Below are positions 46,258 through 56,307 of a stretch of DNA of 64,000 nt, piece by piece. Position 1 is the stretch's first letter, and every line of letters starts with the position of its first letter. This DNA comes from Paraphysomonas bandaiensis (lineage: Eukaryota > Chrysophyceae), in contig CBFFRP010000378.1 in the NCBI GenBank assembly GCA_965644295.1, positions 451,821-515,820 of the forward strand. Reading direction: 5' to 3'. Position numbers and translations under genes: made by a program. A model generated the notes under the pieces. That model did no database searches. It saw nothing but the letters and a program-made list of their open reading frames with translations, and had not been told where the DNA came from.

Positions 46258-48018
46258 ATGTGGAGCAATCGTAGTCAGTAGTCAGTAGTCAACAAATTTG
46301 CCACTTAAATACTCTTGATTTGTGCTAATCTGATACTAGACTCTATACATTAACTCAAAGTCTCTAGCTAATACATTCGTATATCATATGCTACTCTATA
46401 AGCTACAATTTAACTTATAATATTTATTTTAAATAGATAATGTTTATCACTGCAATTCACTGATTTAAAATCCAACTTGATTTACTGAGAGGTACTATGT
46501 CCCCATTACGACGATGTGATGATAGTGTTGGTACAGTTTCCGAGTAGCACATATATATAAACAAAAGGTACTTAGATTTTGCGACGATTCTTCGCATTGA
46601 CCTATCTTGGCTTTCCTTATCGAACGCGCGAATATTTCTATCACCCCACCAGCGCTAACCTTTACAACTAATACGAGTATATTCTCGTAGCCACGCATGA
46701 CCCATCTATGTATTGTGTTGACATTACAAGGCATTGGCTAAGCCTTCCACTCTCCAAGTACTGTGTGCTAGAGATTTTTGAGTGTCCATCCAATAGTTGA
46801 CCATTACAGCTACTCACAACTTGTACAGTTAATATAAATAATTCATGATACGTCATCAAGCCCATATTATTTTACGTAGGAAGTTCTAATTCAATAGTCT
46901 TAAGAAAACAAAGACAGCAGGATTAACTTCAGTAAAACTCAACACATACTAATACATCATAAATAAAAAGGTTATTACGTTTGCATGAATATGTACACTG
47001 CTGTTGGAGAATCCACTCGAACATCCCCACCAGCTCTCTGTGCAATACACATATAACCCCACTGCACTGCTACAACACACACCTTACACTCCACCTCCTC
47101 GGACAAACTATCTCCACTGCTTTCGTCCATGATACCTTACCATTACCTTTCATCCACACACACCTATGCCTCAGCCTGTACCCCTCAGGCTGTGCAGCCG
47201 TTGACGTACGAGTCTCTCCTCATAATCATGCTCATCTCCTGCACAGATATATCAGAGTACTCGAACTTGGTGACCTTAGTTCTGTTGCGCAGTCCCACAC
47301 CTCTTGTACCGTTACACTTCCTCTGGATACCCTGTTTCTGGATATACCGGAGAACCCTCGTATCCCACTGTTGTCCAACTATCCCCCTTCTTCCATGTGT
47401 TCTCTGCTACTAGCTAATACAGCAAAAGAGCCGACTACGACGCTTCTCCACAGTAGATCAAAACATTCTGCAAGGCCTTCATCCACATACCTCCGAGCCA
47501 CTTGGCACAACGCGCCTTGATAGTCACTTTGTGACCTAATAGTATGATATCTTCGTTCAAAGTTCAAAACCGAGGCTGTTTGAGCAGTACTATTAATTTT
47601 ACGGGAAAATAGTTGCTGAAACAATCGAGATGTACGAACAGTACCGTCAAACCTACAGACCATCGATCACTAGAGGACAAGTGCACCTTATATCAAAGGG
47701 TGGTAAGCTGATATAAAGATGAAAGGAGTCAGTTGCAGATGACGGGTTACCCTTTGGTATAAGCCCTAGTGCTTTAAGTGTTTCTTTTGGCTACTTGATA
47801 TCTAGATATGATACGCGCACTCTTGATTGGGCCGGATTGGGTGTGTATAAGTATTACCAACAAATACTATGAAACTGAAAATCCTTTCAAGATTTCGCCC
47901 AAGTTGTGGATGAGCCTTGCAAATGAGGCTTATTTTTTCTCTTTTCTTCTTCGTTATGGAGGCGATATTAAGGCTTATACTTAAGAAATAGTCATCATCC
48001 AGACTTGAATACTGTGAA
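46258..48018. other. Gap with doubtful small ORFs
   Basis: No well-supported gene in 1.8 kb. Opposed ORFs at 46981-47520 (+) and 47379-47663 (-) overlap; only the latter has some protein character. A 65-codon minus-strand frame at 46668-46865 starts with a hydrophobic stretch but cannot be judged. Confidence 0.4.
47379..47663 (-). CDS. Possible small mitochondrial protein
   Basis: A 94-codon frame opens with an Arg/Ser-rich segment (RTSRLFQQLFSRK) like a mitochondrial targeting sequence. It continues with a helical region and one hydrophobic stretch (LLWRSVVVGSFAVLASS) that could cross a membrane once. I do not recognise a family. It overlaps an antisense frame of His/Thr/Pro-rich, non-protein-like composition, which makes this strand the more likely of the two, but the case is weak. 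Confidence 0.28.
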   Translation of the reverse strand: MVCRFDGTVRTSRLFQQLFSRKINSTAQTASVLNFERRYHTIRSQSDYQGALCQVARRYVDEGLAECFDLLWRSVVVGSFAVLASSREHMEEGG

Positions 48019-48442
48019 ATGGCAGAACTCGCATACACAGGTGCAGACAAGGATCAGTTTGCTGTCAGTTTGGCGGCTATTATTTGCGCCGATGGTGGTG
48101 TTGATGTCACAGCTGAGAACATCAATACCCTTTTGGACAAAACTGGAAACTCAGTTGCCCCTTATTGGGCTCCTTTGTTTGCCGGTGTTGTCGAAAAGGC
48201 TGGAGGAATTCAGGAACTTCTTCCTTCTCCTGCCGCTGCTGGTGGAGTTGCAGCCGTCGCTGTTGCTGGTATATACACTTATCGTCAGTTAATCTAAGAC
48301 TTATTAATATTGTGCAGCACCCGCCGCAGATGGTGCAGCAGCTGCTTCTGAGGCACCGAAGGCTGCTGCTCCTGTAGAGGAGGAAGTTGATGCGCTGGAA
48401 GGTGGTATGGATATGTTCGGCGGAGGAGGAGGGGACTATTAA
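48019..48442 (+). CDS. RPLP1: 60S acidic ribosomal protein P1
   Basis: Two exons (48019-48268, 48318-48442) give 124 residues. It forms heterodimers with P2 on the ribosomal stalk and helps recruit elongation factors. The N-terminal helical domain is standard (ICADGGVDVTAENINTLLDK, YWAPLFAGVVEKAGG), followed by the Ala-rich hinge and an acidic segment (PVEEEVDALEGG). The C-terminus differs: instead of the widespread GFGLFD ending it closes with MDMFGGGGGDY. In well-studied eukaryotes that ending is where EF2 and ribosome-inactivating proteins dock. The single 49-nt intron lies in the hinge. Confidence 0.95.
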
Positions 48443-48951
48443 ATAGCTTCGTTATTTACCCTTTCATAATTCTGCTTGCCATTTCACTGTTACATTTGTT
48501 GTAATAGACTTCAGACGTTTGTTATAATGAATTGAGTGTTCACTGGGTCGTTGCAATAAGTGTAAACCTCGTTCTACCGTATTATTTTGTATTTTTCTTC
48601 CACTGAAACTGCACGTTAAAGCACCCGCGTATACTATTAACCCATGTATACCACATTCTTTTATCATTAGTATTACAGTGTGTATTTTTCGTACCATTAC
48701 AATGTTATAGACTTCTGAACATATTTTCCACACCAAACAATGTCTAGTTTACCAAATACATTTCGATATATAGAGCATAGTATATATAATTGATATGATG
48801 TTAGCTGCTGAAGCAAGTTTAAGTAATGGCCCTTAATTCCTATTGCGTAAATAGCAGGGTTAGGGAGCAATATATTGAAGTACTATTGATAGCAATCTCA
48901 CTAACAATAGTAAGAGAGTTTTTAAACCGACCAACAACATTATATTGAATG
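48443..48951. other. 3' flank of RPLP1, empty
   Basis: About 500 AT-rich bases between RPLP1 and repeat family L; nothing is seen. Confidence 0.45.
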
Positions 48952-49115
48952 TCTTATTATTTAGCAATAGGCGTTGAAAACCTGCACTAATTAGTGGATA
49001 GAAGAATACTAGACATACTATTTAGACCTCTACCCGTAACTAATCAATACAAACTCTTTAACGCTACAGAAGTTGCTTGTGCGTCGCCGCAAGCACCAAG
49101 GTGCAACCACTTCCG
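48952..49115. repeat. Repeat family L end, copy 2
   Basis: It matches 37084-37260. Its last 48 bases (from TTTAACGCTACAGAAGTTGC at 49053) recur as reverse complement at 50318-50366. Confidence 0.7.
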
Positions 49116-49991
49116 TTCTTTGTTCTTTGTGTGTGTTATAAGGCCCGCCATAATCGTGTGTCCTGGGACTCACCGGCGCGTGTGATCTGGAGGTCTCCCC
49201 TTGGGAAGAGACTCCACTGGGTTAGGAGGGGGCTCCGGGTTTGTATTAAGCCCCTGAGTGTAGCGAGTTCTAAGTGGGTGGGATGTGAGTTGGATAGAGC
49301 AGTGGGATGAGGCGTTGAATGTGTGGGCATTGATGCTGTGCTCTTTTTGGATCTCAGGAGTAGATGGAGTTGCTGGAGACGGCGTCTTTGGGGGGGTCTG
49401 ATGGTGATAAAGTCTGTTGGATTAGATTGGTGGGATTTGTGTGTGAGGCGGGAGGTGGCGCAGTCACGGGTCTTCTGTGGACCTTTAGTAATCGTAGCAC
49501 TCTCGGACGTTTCATGGCTGACTCCGTTTTCGACGCGGTCGCGGGGGTAACCTAGGAAGTCATTTGTGCAGAGTGATGTAACGGCGGCCGCGATCCAGTA
49601 ACATTAGCTTCGCTGCAGCATAAAGCGGTTGAAGTAGATCGATAACCGCTATTTCTAGGTGTCGAAGACTGTGTGCCGTCAGGGAGTTGTGTACATGGTC
49701 TCCAAAGATCGTCTCAAGTTGGGCTGTTGTGATGGTTCCGGTCCAGTATCTCTCCACCTGCGGGATGGAGGGATTCCAGGCCCTTCTGGAAAGTCTCTCT
49801 GTAGCGCATTTGTGACCCAGTGAGGTTGGGTCTGCTCTATTTGTGTTTTGGGGAGAACATTTTTGTGCAGTCTCCCTTATCTGGGTGATGGAATCATGCG
49901 TGCAGTCTAGGCACATATGTTTGAGAGAGTCCTGGCAAAAACCACAGTCAGAGCATGCGGCTTTAGTCTGGTCAATGCAAACCAACAACAC
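49116..49991 (-). mobile_element. LINE-like retroelement fragment
   Basis: This block is markedly richer in G and C than its surroundings. The minus-strand frame 49560-49991 has CSDCGFCQDSLKHMCLDC, the Cys/His cluster typical of the region after the reverse transcriptase in many non-LTR retrotransposons. A basic tail and a helical segment (HSLRHLEIAVIDLLQPLY) follow. Reverse transcriptase and endonuclease domains are absent, so it is a 5'-truncated remnant. Assignment rests on the Cys/His pattern alone. Confidence 0.5.
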
Positions 49992-50317
49992 TTTTGCAAT
50001 ATATTGTGAGCTACTTTAACAAAAACAATATTGATGGAATCTTTGGCCGGTACACCACTCTTCTTCCCTAGTTAGTCCTGGTAAAAATAGGTAAACTAAA
50101 GTATTAAAAGCTGTTTAATGTTTATTCCATAAACTAAACATATATCATAACATTGTAAAGAGGCCAAAGATTGAGTTTGAAAAATTTCTAGGATCTACTC
50201 AGCGGAATTAATCCCTTCATCCACACACCTCCGCTTGGCATGCTGTACGCTGTATACAATGTCCTCTACAAACACATATTTTTTAAAAGAATATATTTTT
50301 TAGGGTATAGAATGGTA

Positions 50318-50374
50318 GCACGTTGGTGCTTGCGGCGACGCACAAGTACTTCTCGTAGCGTTAAATAGTAGGAT
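50318..50374. repeat. Repeat family L end, inverted copy
   Basis: Its reverse complement (starting ATCCTACTATTTAACGCTAC) matches 37187-37243 and 49053-49100. With 49053 it brackets the LINE-like block as a 48-bp terminal inverted repeat. Confidence 0.7.
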
Positions 50375-51050
50375 GTATCAGAGTTAGTATATATGGTAGA
50401 TCCTTATCGAGCTGGACTAGTTTGTTCATCTCGCTACAAATCAGGTTCTGACTCTTGAACGCCTGTTGTTAAATAAACAGATATTTAGTACTACTAGATA
50501 TAACTGCTCTATCAGCTTCTCGAATACAAAGTACACTAGTATTAACCTCAACTGGAACACATAATATAATTCAGGTCAAGACAGTATTCAGAACATAATT
50601 CTCATCTGCCTTAACCCCAAGAATATGCTATGAATTCTAGATATCCGGATATCTGTATTATAATATATTGATCCATATCTAGAGCCATGTCCTAAATAAA
50701 ACAACAACTGAAAGTTTATTATTTGATGTACTTTTCCCAAAATCCTGCGTTTCTAAAGCTGTACTAATAGCGCCTGCAGGAGTATAGTCATATTTCTTGG
50801 CTGGAGAGAAAAATGTCCTGCCTGGGCAGTCGACACTACTCCTGACGACGCAATTGGTCGATAGTTCTCATTCTCTTGTGTTGCTGTATACTTTAGCTAC
50901 TTCCTACTATACATATACAAGAACTGCTCTTCCTATAGTGTTTAATGTAGAATCTAGAATTGCCGCATTTCTGCAGTTTAAGAGTACCTCTACTACCGTA
51001 GCTATCGGAGCTATGGATAGCATGTTTCACTCGATACTCTCTCAACAGAT
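50375..51050. other. Gap upstream of TLC gene
   Basis: It contains a lone TTTCCCAAAATCCTG end (about 50738) of the 192-bp repeat family. The frame at 50797-51054 could be an upstream exon, but it has no TLC motif. Confidence 0.4.
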
Positions 51051-51668
51051 ATGATTACATTGCTGTCATTCTCTATACTTCTGCATTCTATGTCGCCTAC
51101 TTTTCTCTATATATGTTATTCCGTAATTATGGAGAGCAAACGATTGTCGTGGTGCGTATCACTGGTTAATTCACTCATGATGACGATACTTGGCATAGTA
51201 TATATTGTGTGCACGTTGCTGCATTCAATTCTATTGACGTAGACTTCTTTATTGGTCTAGATAATTACTGTGCGATATTGTGTACTATTTTGCCACAGCA
51301 AATATTATTGACATTTTTTTCGGACTACTATTTATCGCAAGTATCTTGGTTTGTGGACTGCATACTTTCTCCATTCTCTGTATATTTGGCTGATGCACAT
51401 TGCAGTAACGGGAAATGGTTTCCTCATATTAACTCCGAAACTTTTTGCTCGTGCATTTTTGTTGTGCCTGGCGGAGGAGCTGCCGACGTTTATTCTGGCA
51501 TTAGGCTCAGTAGTACCTTCCACAAGATCAGATATCGCTTTTGGCGTGTCGTTCTTTCTTACACGAATTGTATTTCATATCTACTTATTAGCTGGTGCAT
51601 ATACCTCGGGAGAGTATATTATGTTGATAATTATCCTGTACTTATTAGCCCTAGCAAAATGCACTTAA
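51051..51668 (+). CDS. TLC-domain membrane protein (TRAM/LAG1/CLN8 type)
   Basis: The locus carries consecutive hydrophobic segments typical of a TLC domain, in two reading frames that must be joined by small introns I could not fix. The first frame starts at the ATG at 51051 with a membrane helix (TFLYICYSVI) followed by KRLSWCVSLVNSLMM, like the conserved W-R-VS-H loop. The second frame (about 51333-51668) has AYFLHSLYIWLMHI, AFLLCLAEELPTFILALGSV and FFLTRIVFHIYLL, which match the His-rich, Glu-Thr-Pro-Phe and FF-x-x-R regions of TLC proteins. TLC proteins act in the ER or plasma membrane in lipid synthesis or sensing. An exon between 51190 and 51330 remains unresolved. Confidence 0.55.
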
Positions 51669-53153
51669 ATTGGTTTATCACATGGATTGAAAAGTATGGG
51701 TAAGCTGGGATTATGAAGAAAGGATGTCAGTCAAATGAATTGAAAGATACGTGATGTCGTGCTATCAACCTATAGTTTATGACCTAAGAATGTTGTGGAG
51801 CAGTAATTGATACGATGAATTCAAACTGGTCAATTTATTCTCAGTAGTATTTAATATTTGATGGTACTTGTATACCTGTATAACAGTAAGGAATATTTTG
51901 AACTTGTCTAATGTGTGTTATTTCGGGAAGTCAGAATGACGATTTAATTTTGATTTTCAAAGTGCTAAACGACAAAATCTCAAGTATATATATGGTGTTG
52001 TGGGTAACGCAGGAATATACTCAGATCTCAGATCAGGCAAAGTTGTGTAGGTATATGTCGTTGTAGCTGAAGTAATGCTCAATAAAATATAGAACAGCAT
52101 ACTCAATAGACCATCAGTTAAATTAACATCTATTTTTAGCCGATGATATAATATATAATACTATATAATCATCTCAATTCGTGAAGTGAGATTTACAGTG
52201 CAACACCAGCATGTTGGTGTCGGCTTTATCAAGTCCTAGGACTCTTAATGCGTTGTACGCTAATATCAGATTTTGAAGATCTATCCTCTTGAGTCATTGC
52301 CCTTAGCATAGCCATAGCTGAACCTAGCTTAACTAAACTGTGAACCTCTACTTTAGGCTCACCTTCCAAAATAACAGTCTAAATAACATTGAATAAGTCT
52401 AAAACTACAACTACAATACTATCTACAAACAACTTCTAGAGTGAAAAAATGTACCTTAGTATCAATAATTAGTATGTACTACCTACGATTCCGTGATCAA
52501 TGGAATGACCATCATTCACATTCAATACCTAACACATCAGTCTATTACAGTTGATCACAATAACTCCTCATCAAAGTTTAAGGGAAGATACATTCAGTAT
52601 TCTCATTGTAATTCAAGTCTTATATACGTACTTCCAAGTACAGTTCAATAAACAATAAGCACCTAATATATCTATAATAATGTATACATATCATCGATCA
52701 TTATCTTTATGATTATGCTTCATTATTGGTGATCCTGTCTTTTGAGTTGCCATAGTCATATAGCTCAATATGAAATATAGTAATAATAATAGTTATTTAG
52801 TGTGCACAAACTTAAGCATATACAATAGAGAGCTCATATAGTATAAGATAACCGGATAGCTAGATATTACAATAGTTTCATTCTCACCAAAACTCTCGCG
52901 TTTAAACGTTAACATATAACGTGTAACGTGTACCGTATACTAAACGTTGTACTTAGCTTACGATGCTTCGCTTATGGTACGTACACTACGAAGCCTTCAT
53001 ATCTACAATGTGAACAATATATACTATCTGTACCAACAACCCACGAACACGAAAATACTTACTGGACAGGTCAGATATATAGTTGACTCAAAGCACAGAA
53101 GCAAAAAACTTCATACATTTATTCCGGTTATATTAAACAGCCAGGTATGTTTG
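51669..53153. other. Gap with family F repeat
   Basis: No supported gene in 1.5 kb except a possible family-F exon on the minus strand (52240-52379, ending in QRIKSPRT before a stop) and the repeat at 52380-52665. Confidence 0.45.
52380..52665. repeat. Repeat family F, flanking part, copy 2
   Basis: Partner of 30720-31000, same orientation, about 80% alike by eye. Confidence 0.65.
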
Positions 53154-53705
53154 TTACCATACACCCCTGCGTGGGGTTTTCGTAATGCCTGCAGTCAAAG
53201 AGTACTTTTTTTCGCCTTTACTAGTACTGCGGCCATTTCGATTTGTCTTACGTATAGATTTTTTGCTGTGTCCTTGACTTCGTGGTTTTGACGACACAGA
53301 GATATCTGGGTCGGAAGAAAGTGATGAACTTAGTAGCACGATCATGTTGAAACTATCATTTTGCTGTGCCTTATTCCACCGTTCATGACCACAAATTTGA
53401 CAACGCTGTAAGAATCGGTAGTTACCCTTCTTCATATCAATTACTACTGGAGGCATTAGCCCATTGCAATCTGCTGTACGATCCCCAGGATTTATATCCA
53501 CATGTTTGCTCCAAAGACATTGACTGCAGTGATTCGTGTAGCCATTACCATACTCAAGATGCCCACAGTGGTCGCAAACAAAATCTTCACAGCATTTCTG
53601 AAAGTTCTTGCAACAATTGAACTTTTCAAAATCAATTGCTGCTTCACTTGATTCTCCTCCAGGCATTTCTGCGTCGAAGATTTCCATATCATGTCCAGAC
53701 ATCAT
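53154..53705 (-). CDS. RNHCP-domain zinc protein
   Basis: Single exon, 183 residues. After a Cys-rich start (FNCCKNFQKCCEDF), residues 40-110 match the RNHCP domain: CDHCG, then TNHCSQCLWSKHVDINPGDR (RNHCP family: RNHCP-x-CLWS-x-HVD-x-x-PGDR), CNGLMPPV and QRCQICGH. The Cys pairs should hold zinc. The domain is known mainly from bacteria, where its function is not defined. The C-terminus is Ser-rich then strongly basic (KKSIRKTNRNGRST), a plausible nuclear or RNA-binding tail that bacterial members would lack. The defining Arg is Thr and the Pro is Ser here. The start could be either of the two adjacent ATGs (53705 or 53702). Confidence 0.72.
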   Translation of the reverse strand: MMSGHDMEIFDAEMPGGESSEAAIDFEKFNCCKNFQKCCEDFVCDHCGHLEYGNGYTNHCSQCLWSKHVDINPGDRTADCNGLMPPVVIDMKKGNYRFLQRCQICGHERWNKAQQNDSFNMIVLLSSSLSSDPDISVSSKPRSQGHSKKSIRKTNRNGRSTSKGEKKYSLTAGITKTPRRGVW

Positions 53706-53947
53706 CCTTCACAGATGCACATAACTGTCTTTTCATTGCTATAGCTAGCAAAATCTGCGGCACTATATAGGAACCCTACTGTACATAGAATACGCTGCCT
53801 GTCATTTCAGTGTATGTCCATTGAGAGTGCATTTTGGGGCATACCTGGTATACTGCTGTATATATAGTGGACTAGGAACAATGCTATTTCTGGGTGGGTA
53901 ATAAGGGCTCTATAAAATGGTGTACCATATTCTACAGGATTTTCCAT

Positions 53948-55770
53948 ATGGTAGTTATGGGTCCGGGTCGCAGCGGGAACTCGGTCTACAACCCACCGCT
54001 AACGTATATTCCCTATACAACCATAGAAACTCCTGCTTTTAGTAAAGTAAGTGCGTATAATACACCACATCGTCCTCCATCTTCTGGAAGATCTCATTAC
54101 GACTGCTGTCTTCATACAATGTAATGATGATATTGGTATAATCTTAGCGTTCACCTTGTAATTCTTGTAATAGATATGGAACTCACAAGTGATGATGGTT
54201 CTGTCTTAGATGACCTGGATGAGAATCTGGCAGATAGCACCAGCCGTGAGTACAAAAGATCCCTTCGGACTGTGATGAATCACTTCAACAATTTCATCTG
54301 TAAGAGTCACGGGATCGATGCGGCAAGGTATCCCTATCCCGTATACAACGATGAATACTTTAAGGAAGTCAAAACTACGTCTGATATATTCGGTAGATTT
54401 GCTAATTTCATAATTGATACTGTCAAAATCAAGAAACCGAAATGTGCTCTAAACTACATCTCCAAACTCCGAATGAAGGTCGAGAGTGAAAATCCAGGGA
54501 CGACTGTATTTAATGGCACATGGTATCGAAATTTACGCCTCAATATAATGAAGGAATACGTGAAGAAATGTGCTCGCGATGGAACAAAACTTAGTGACCA
54601 AGCGCCTGAGATGACGATGAAGGACTTGCGTGCAATTTCGGAGATTCTATTCCGTAGAGACACTTCGCAGTCGATATCTCATCGCTGCCTACTGATCTTT
54701 CAGTGGCAAGCGTTGGGAAGAATATCTGAGATTTCGTCCATGAAATGGGCTGATATTGGATTTCGAAACTCATACATCGAAGCGTTGCAAGTTAATCTGA
54801 ACAGGTGTGTGTAATGAGGGTTGTTGTAAGTTGTGTTGAATGTGCATAATAGATCGAAGAACAACTCCCAGCAAGACCTTTTAATTTTCTTGCATTCCAG
54901 CGATTGGATCGCTTGTCCGCTTCACGCCTTATTCTCATTGATTGTATGCAAAGTAGATTCGTCGAATAGAATATTCGACTGTATTCCACCAAATGGTGAG
55001 TCCAAGTATGTTAACAGCTTGCTACTTTCTATCTACGAAGAAGTAATGCAATCGTCAAATGATTTGAGAATAACCCCCAACATGAGAAGCCACTCGGGGC
55101 GATCTGGACCGACCACAGCAGCTTCCGAACACCCTCAAATGCAGGTATAGAACTCTACAATAAGCACATTTTAATAATTATTAAAATGTTGTGTACGCAG
55201 CCTCACTGGCTTATTCCTCGCGGAGGGTGGACTTTGGATTCCATTCAGACTCTTTTCTCGTATATTAGATGTACCAACACTACTGATAGTCGTGTTGCTC
55301 GCAGTTTATCCGAGTGGCCCAATCTAGAGGCAGGAGGACAGCCGCCATCACCGAAAGGCCTGCCAATGGAAGATAGAGAGCTCTTTTCTCGTTTCGCATA
55401 CACAATTACCAGTCATATTGATATATCGAAGGACCTACGGGAGATATTGACGTGCGTAGGTTGCATGTACTACAATGAGGTCAGACAAAGCTATCCTAAC
55501 TGTCCATTGATAAGGGTAATGGAAACATGCGATAATTCGCCCGGGGTTGAAGTTCTCGGACAGTGGAGTAGGGATTTCAGGAAACAATTCATCAGAATAA
55601 ATGGTCCTTACTTAAGGAGGACCCTACTGCAAGGTGAAGATCTCATACTACTATCACGCTTAACTGTTCGTCCATTGTGGGCTTGCATACATATGTGTAT
55701 GTGTGCAAAGCAATACCCAAGTACAGAAGTACAAAATAATGATTATTATCGTATAATGAATCATGAATAA
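53948..55770 (+). CDS. Crypton-like tyrosine recombinase
   Basis: The main exons are 54174-54804, 54853-55144 and 55201-55770. A possible first exon, 53948-54041, joins in phase and makes 528 residues; without it translation starts at 54176 (496 residues). An N-terminal SAM-like DNA-binding part (REYKRSLRTVMNHFNNF) precedes the catalytic domain. All residues of a tyrosine recombinase can be placed: Arg in ALGRISEISSMKW, Lys in NRSKNN, His-x-x-Arg in RSHSGRSG, Trp in IPRGGW, and Tyr in IQTLFSYI. A 120-residue C-terminal domain (LGQWSRDFRKQFIRIN) of unknown type follows. The spliced gene with no retroelement domains beside it fits Cryptons, DNA elements that move by this enzyme. Domestication is equally possible; no element ends were found. 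Confidence 0.68.
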
Positions 55771-55821
55771 TACTGTCTACAATATCAACGGCTAATAATA
55801 CTGTCTACAATATCAACGGCT
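55766..55821. repeat. 28-bp tandem duplication
   Basis: AATAATACTGTCTACAATAT followed by CAACGGCT occurs twice in a row, identical, just after the recombinase stop codon. Confidence 0.8.
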
Positions 55822-55860
55822 ATTTCTAATCCCAACAACAATCACATTCCCTACAGTTTG

Positions 55861-56180
55861 TGTTAGAAATAGACATTTTTAACAATAAGACCTTTGTTAA
55901 CACTTATATGGAATATTATATAATTATAAGAGATACCATACTTCATTCATTGACGTTCACCAACTCTTTCTATCTCTACTACACCAACCATTTCTAGTAC
56001 GATCTTACATCGTCACTATCTTGTACAGTCAGTATATTTCAGTTTTATCACTACAATGGCTATCATATTATTGGTTCTCATACTACAGCTAGCTACTACT
56101 GTATTCTTTGAGTAACGGATATAATTCTAATATCTTGGAAACTACAGCTTTTAATTGCTCACAAACAGCAGAACTCAACA
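55861..56180 (-). repeat. Copia 3' LTR
   Basis: 320 bp, starting TGTTAG and ending CAACA on the plus strand (TG...CA rule). By eye it shows no difference from 60974-61293. Confidence 0.93.
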
Positions 56181-56189
56181 CTCCCTCTC
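56181..56189 (-). other. Polypurine tract
   Basis: On the coding strand GAGAGGGAG abuts the 3' LTR, the expected place for plus-strand priming. Confidence 0.75.
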
Positions 56190-56307
56190 AATTCAAAGCT
56201 GTAAAACATGGCATAACTGACGGATACGCAACCACCGAAACCGTATAGGACAAACCGGTGGACGTATGGCTCCGACGTTTCAGCTAGCCTCTCCGTAGTC
56301 AACACGT

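Noticed and set aside
46981-47520. 179-codon plus-strand ORF
   Set aside because: His/Thr/Pro/Leu-rich composition without domain, and it overlaps an antisense frame of more protein-like composition.
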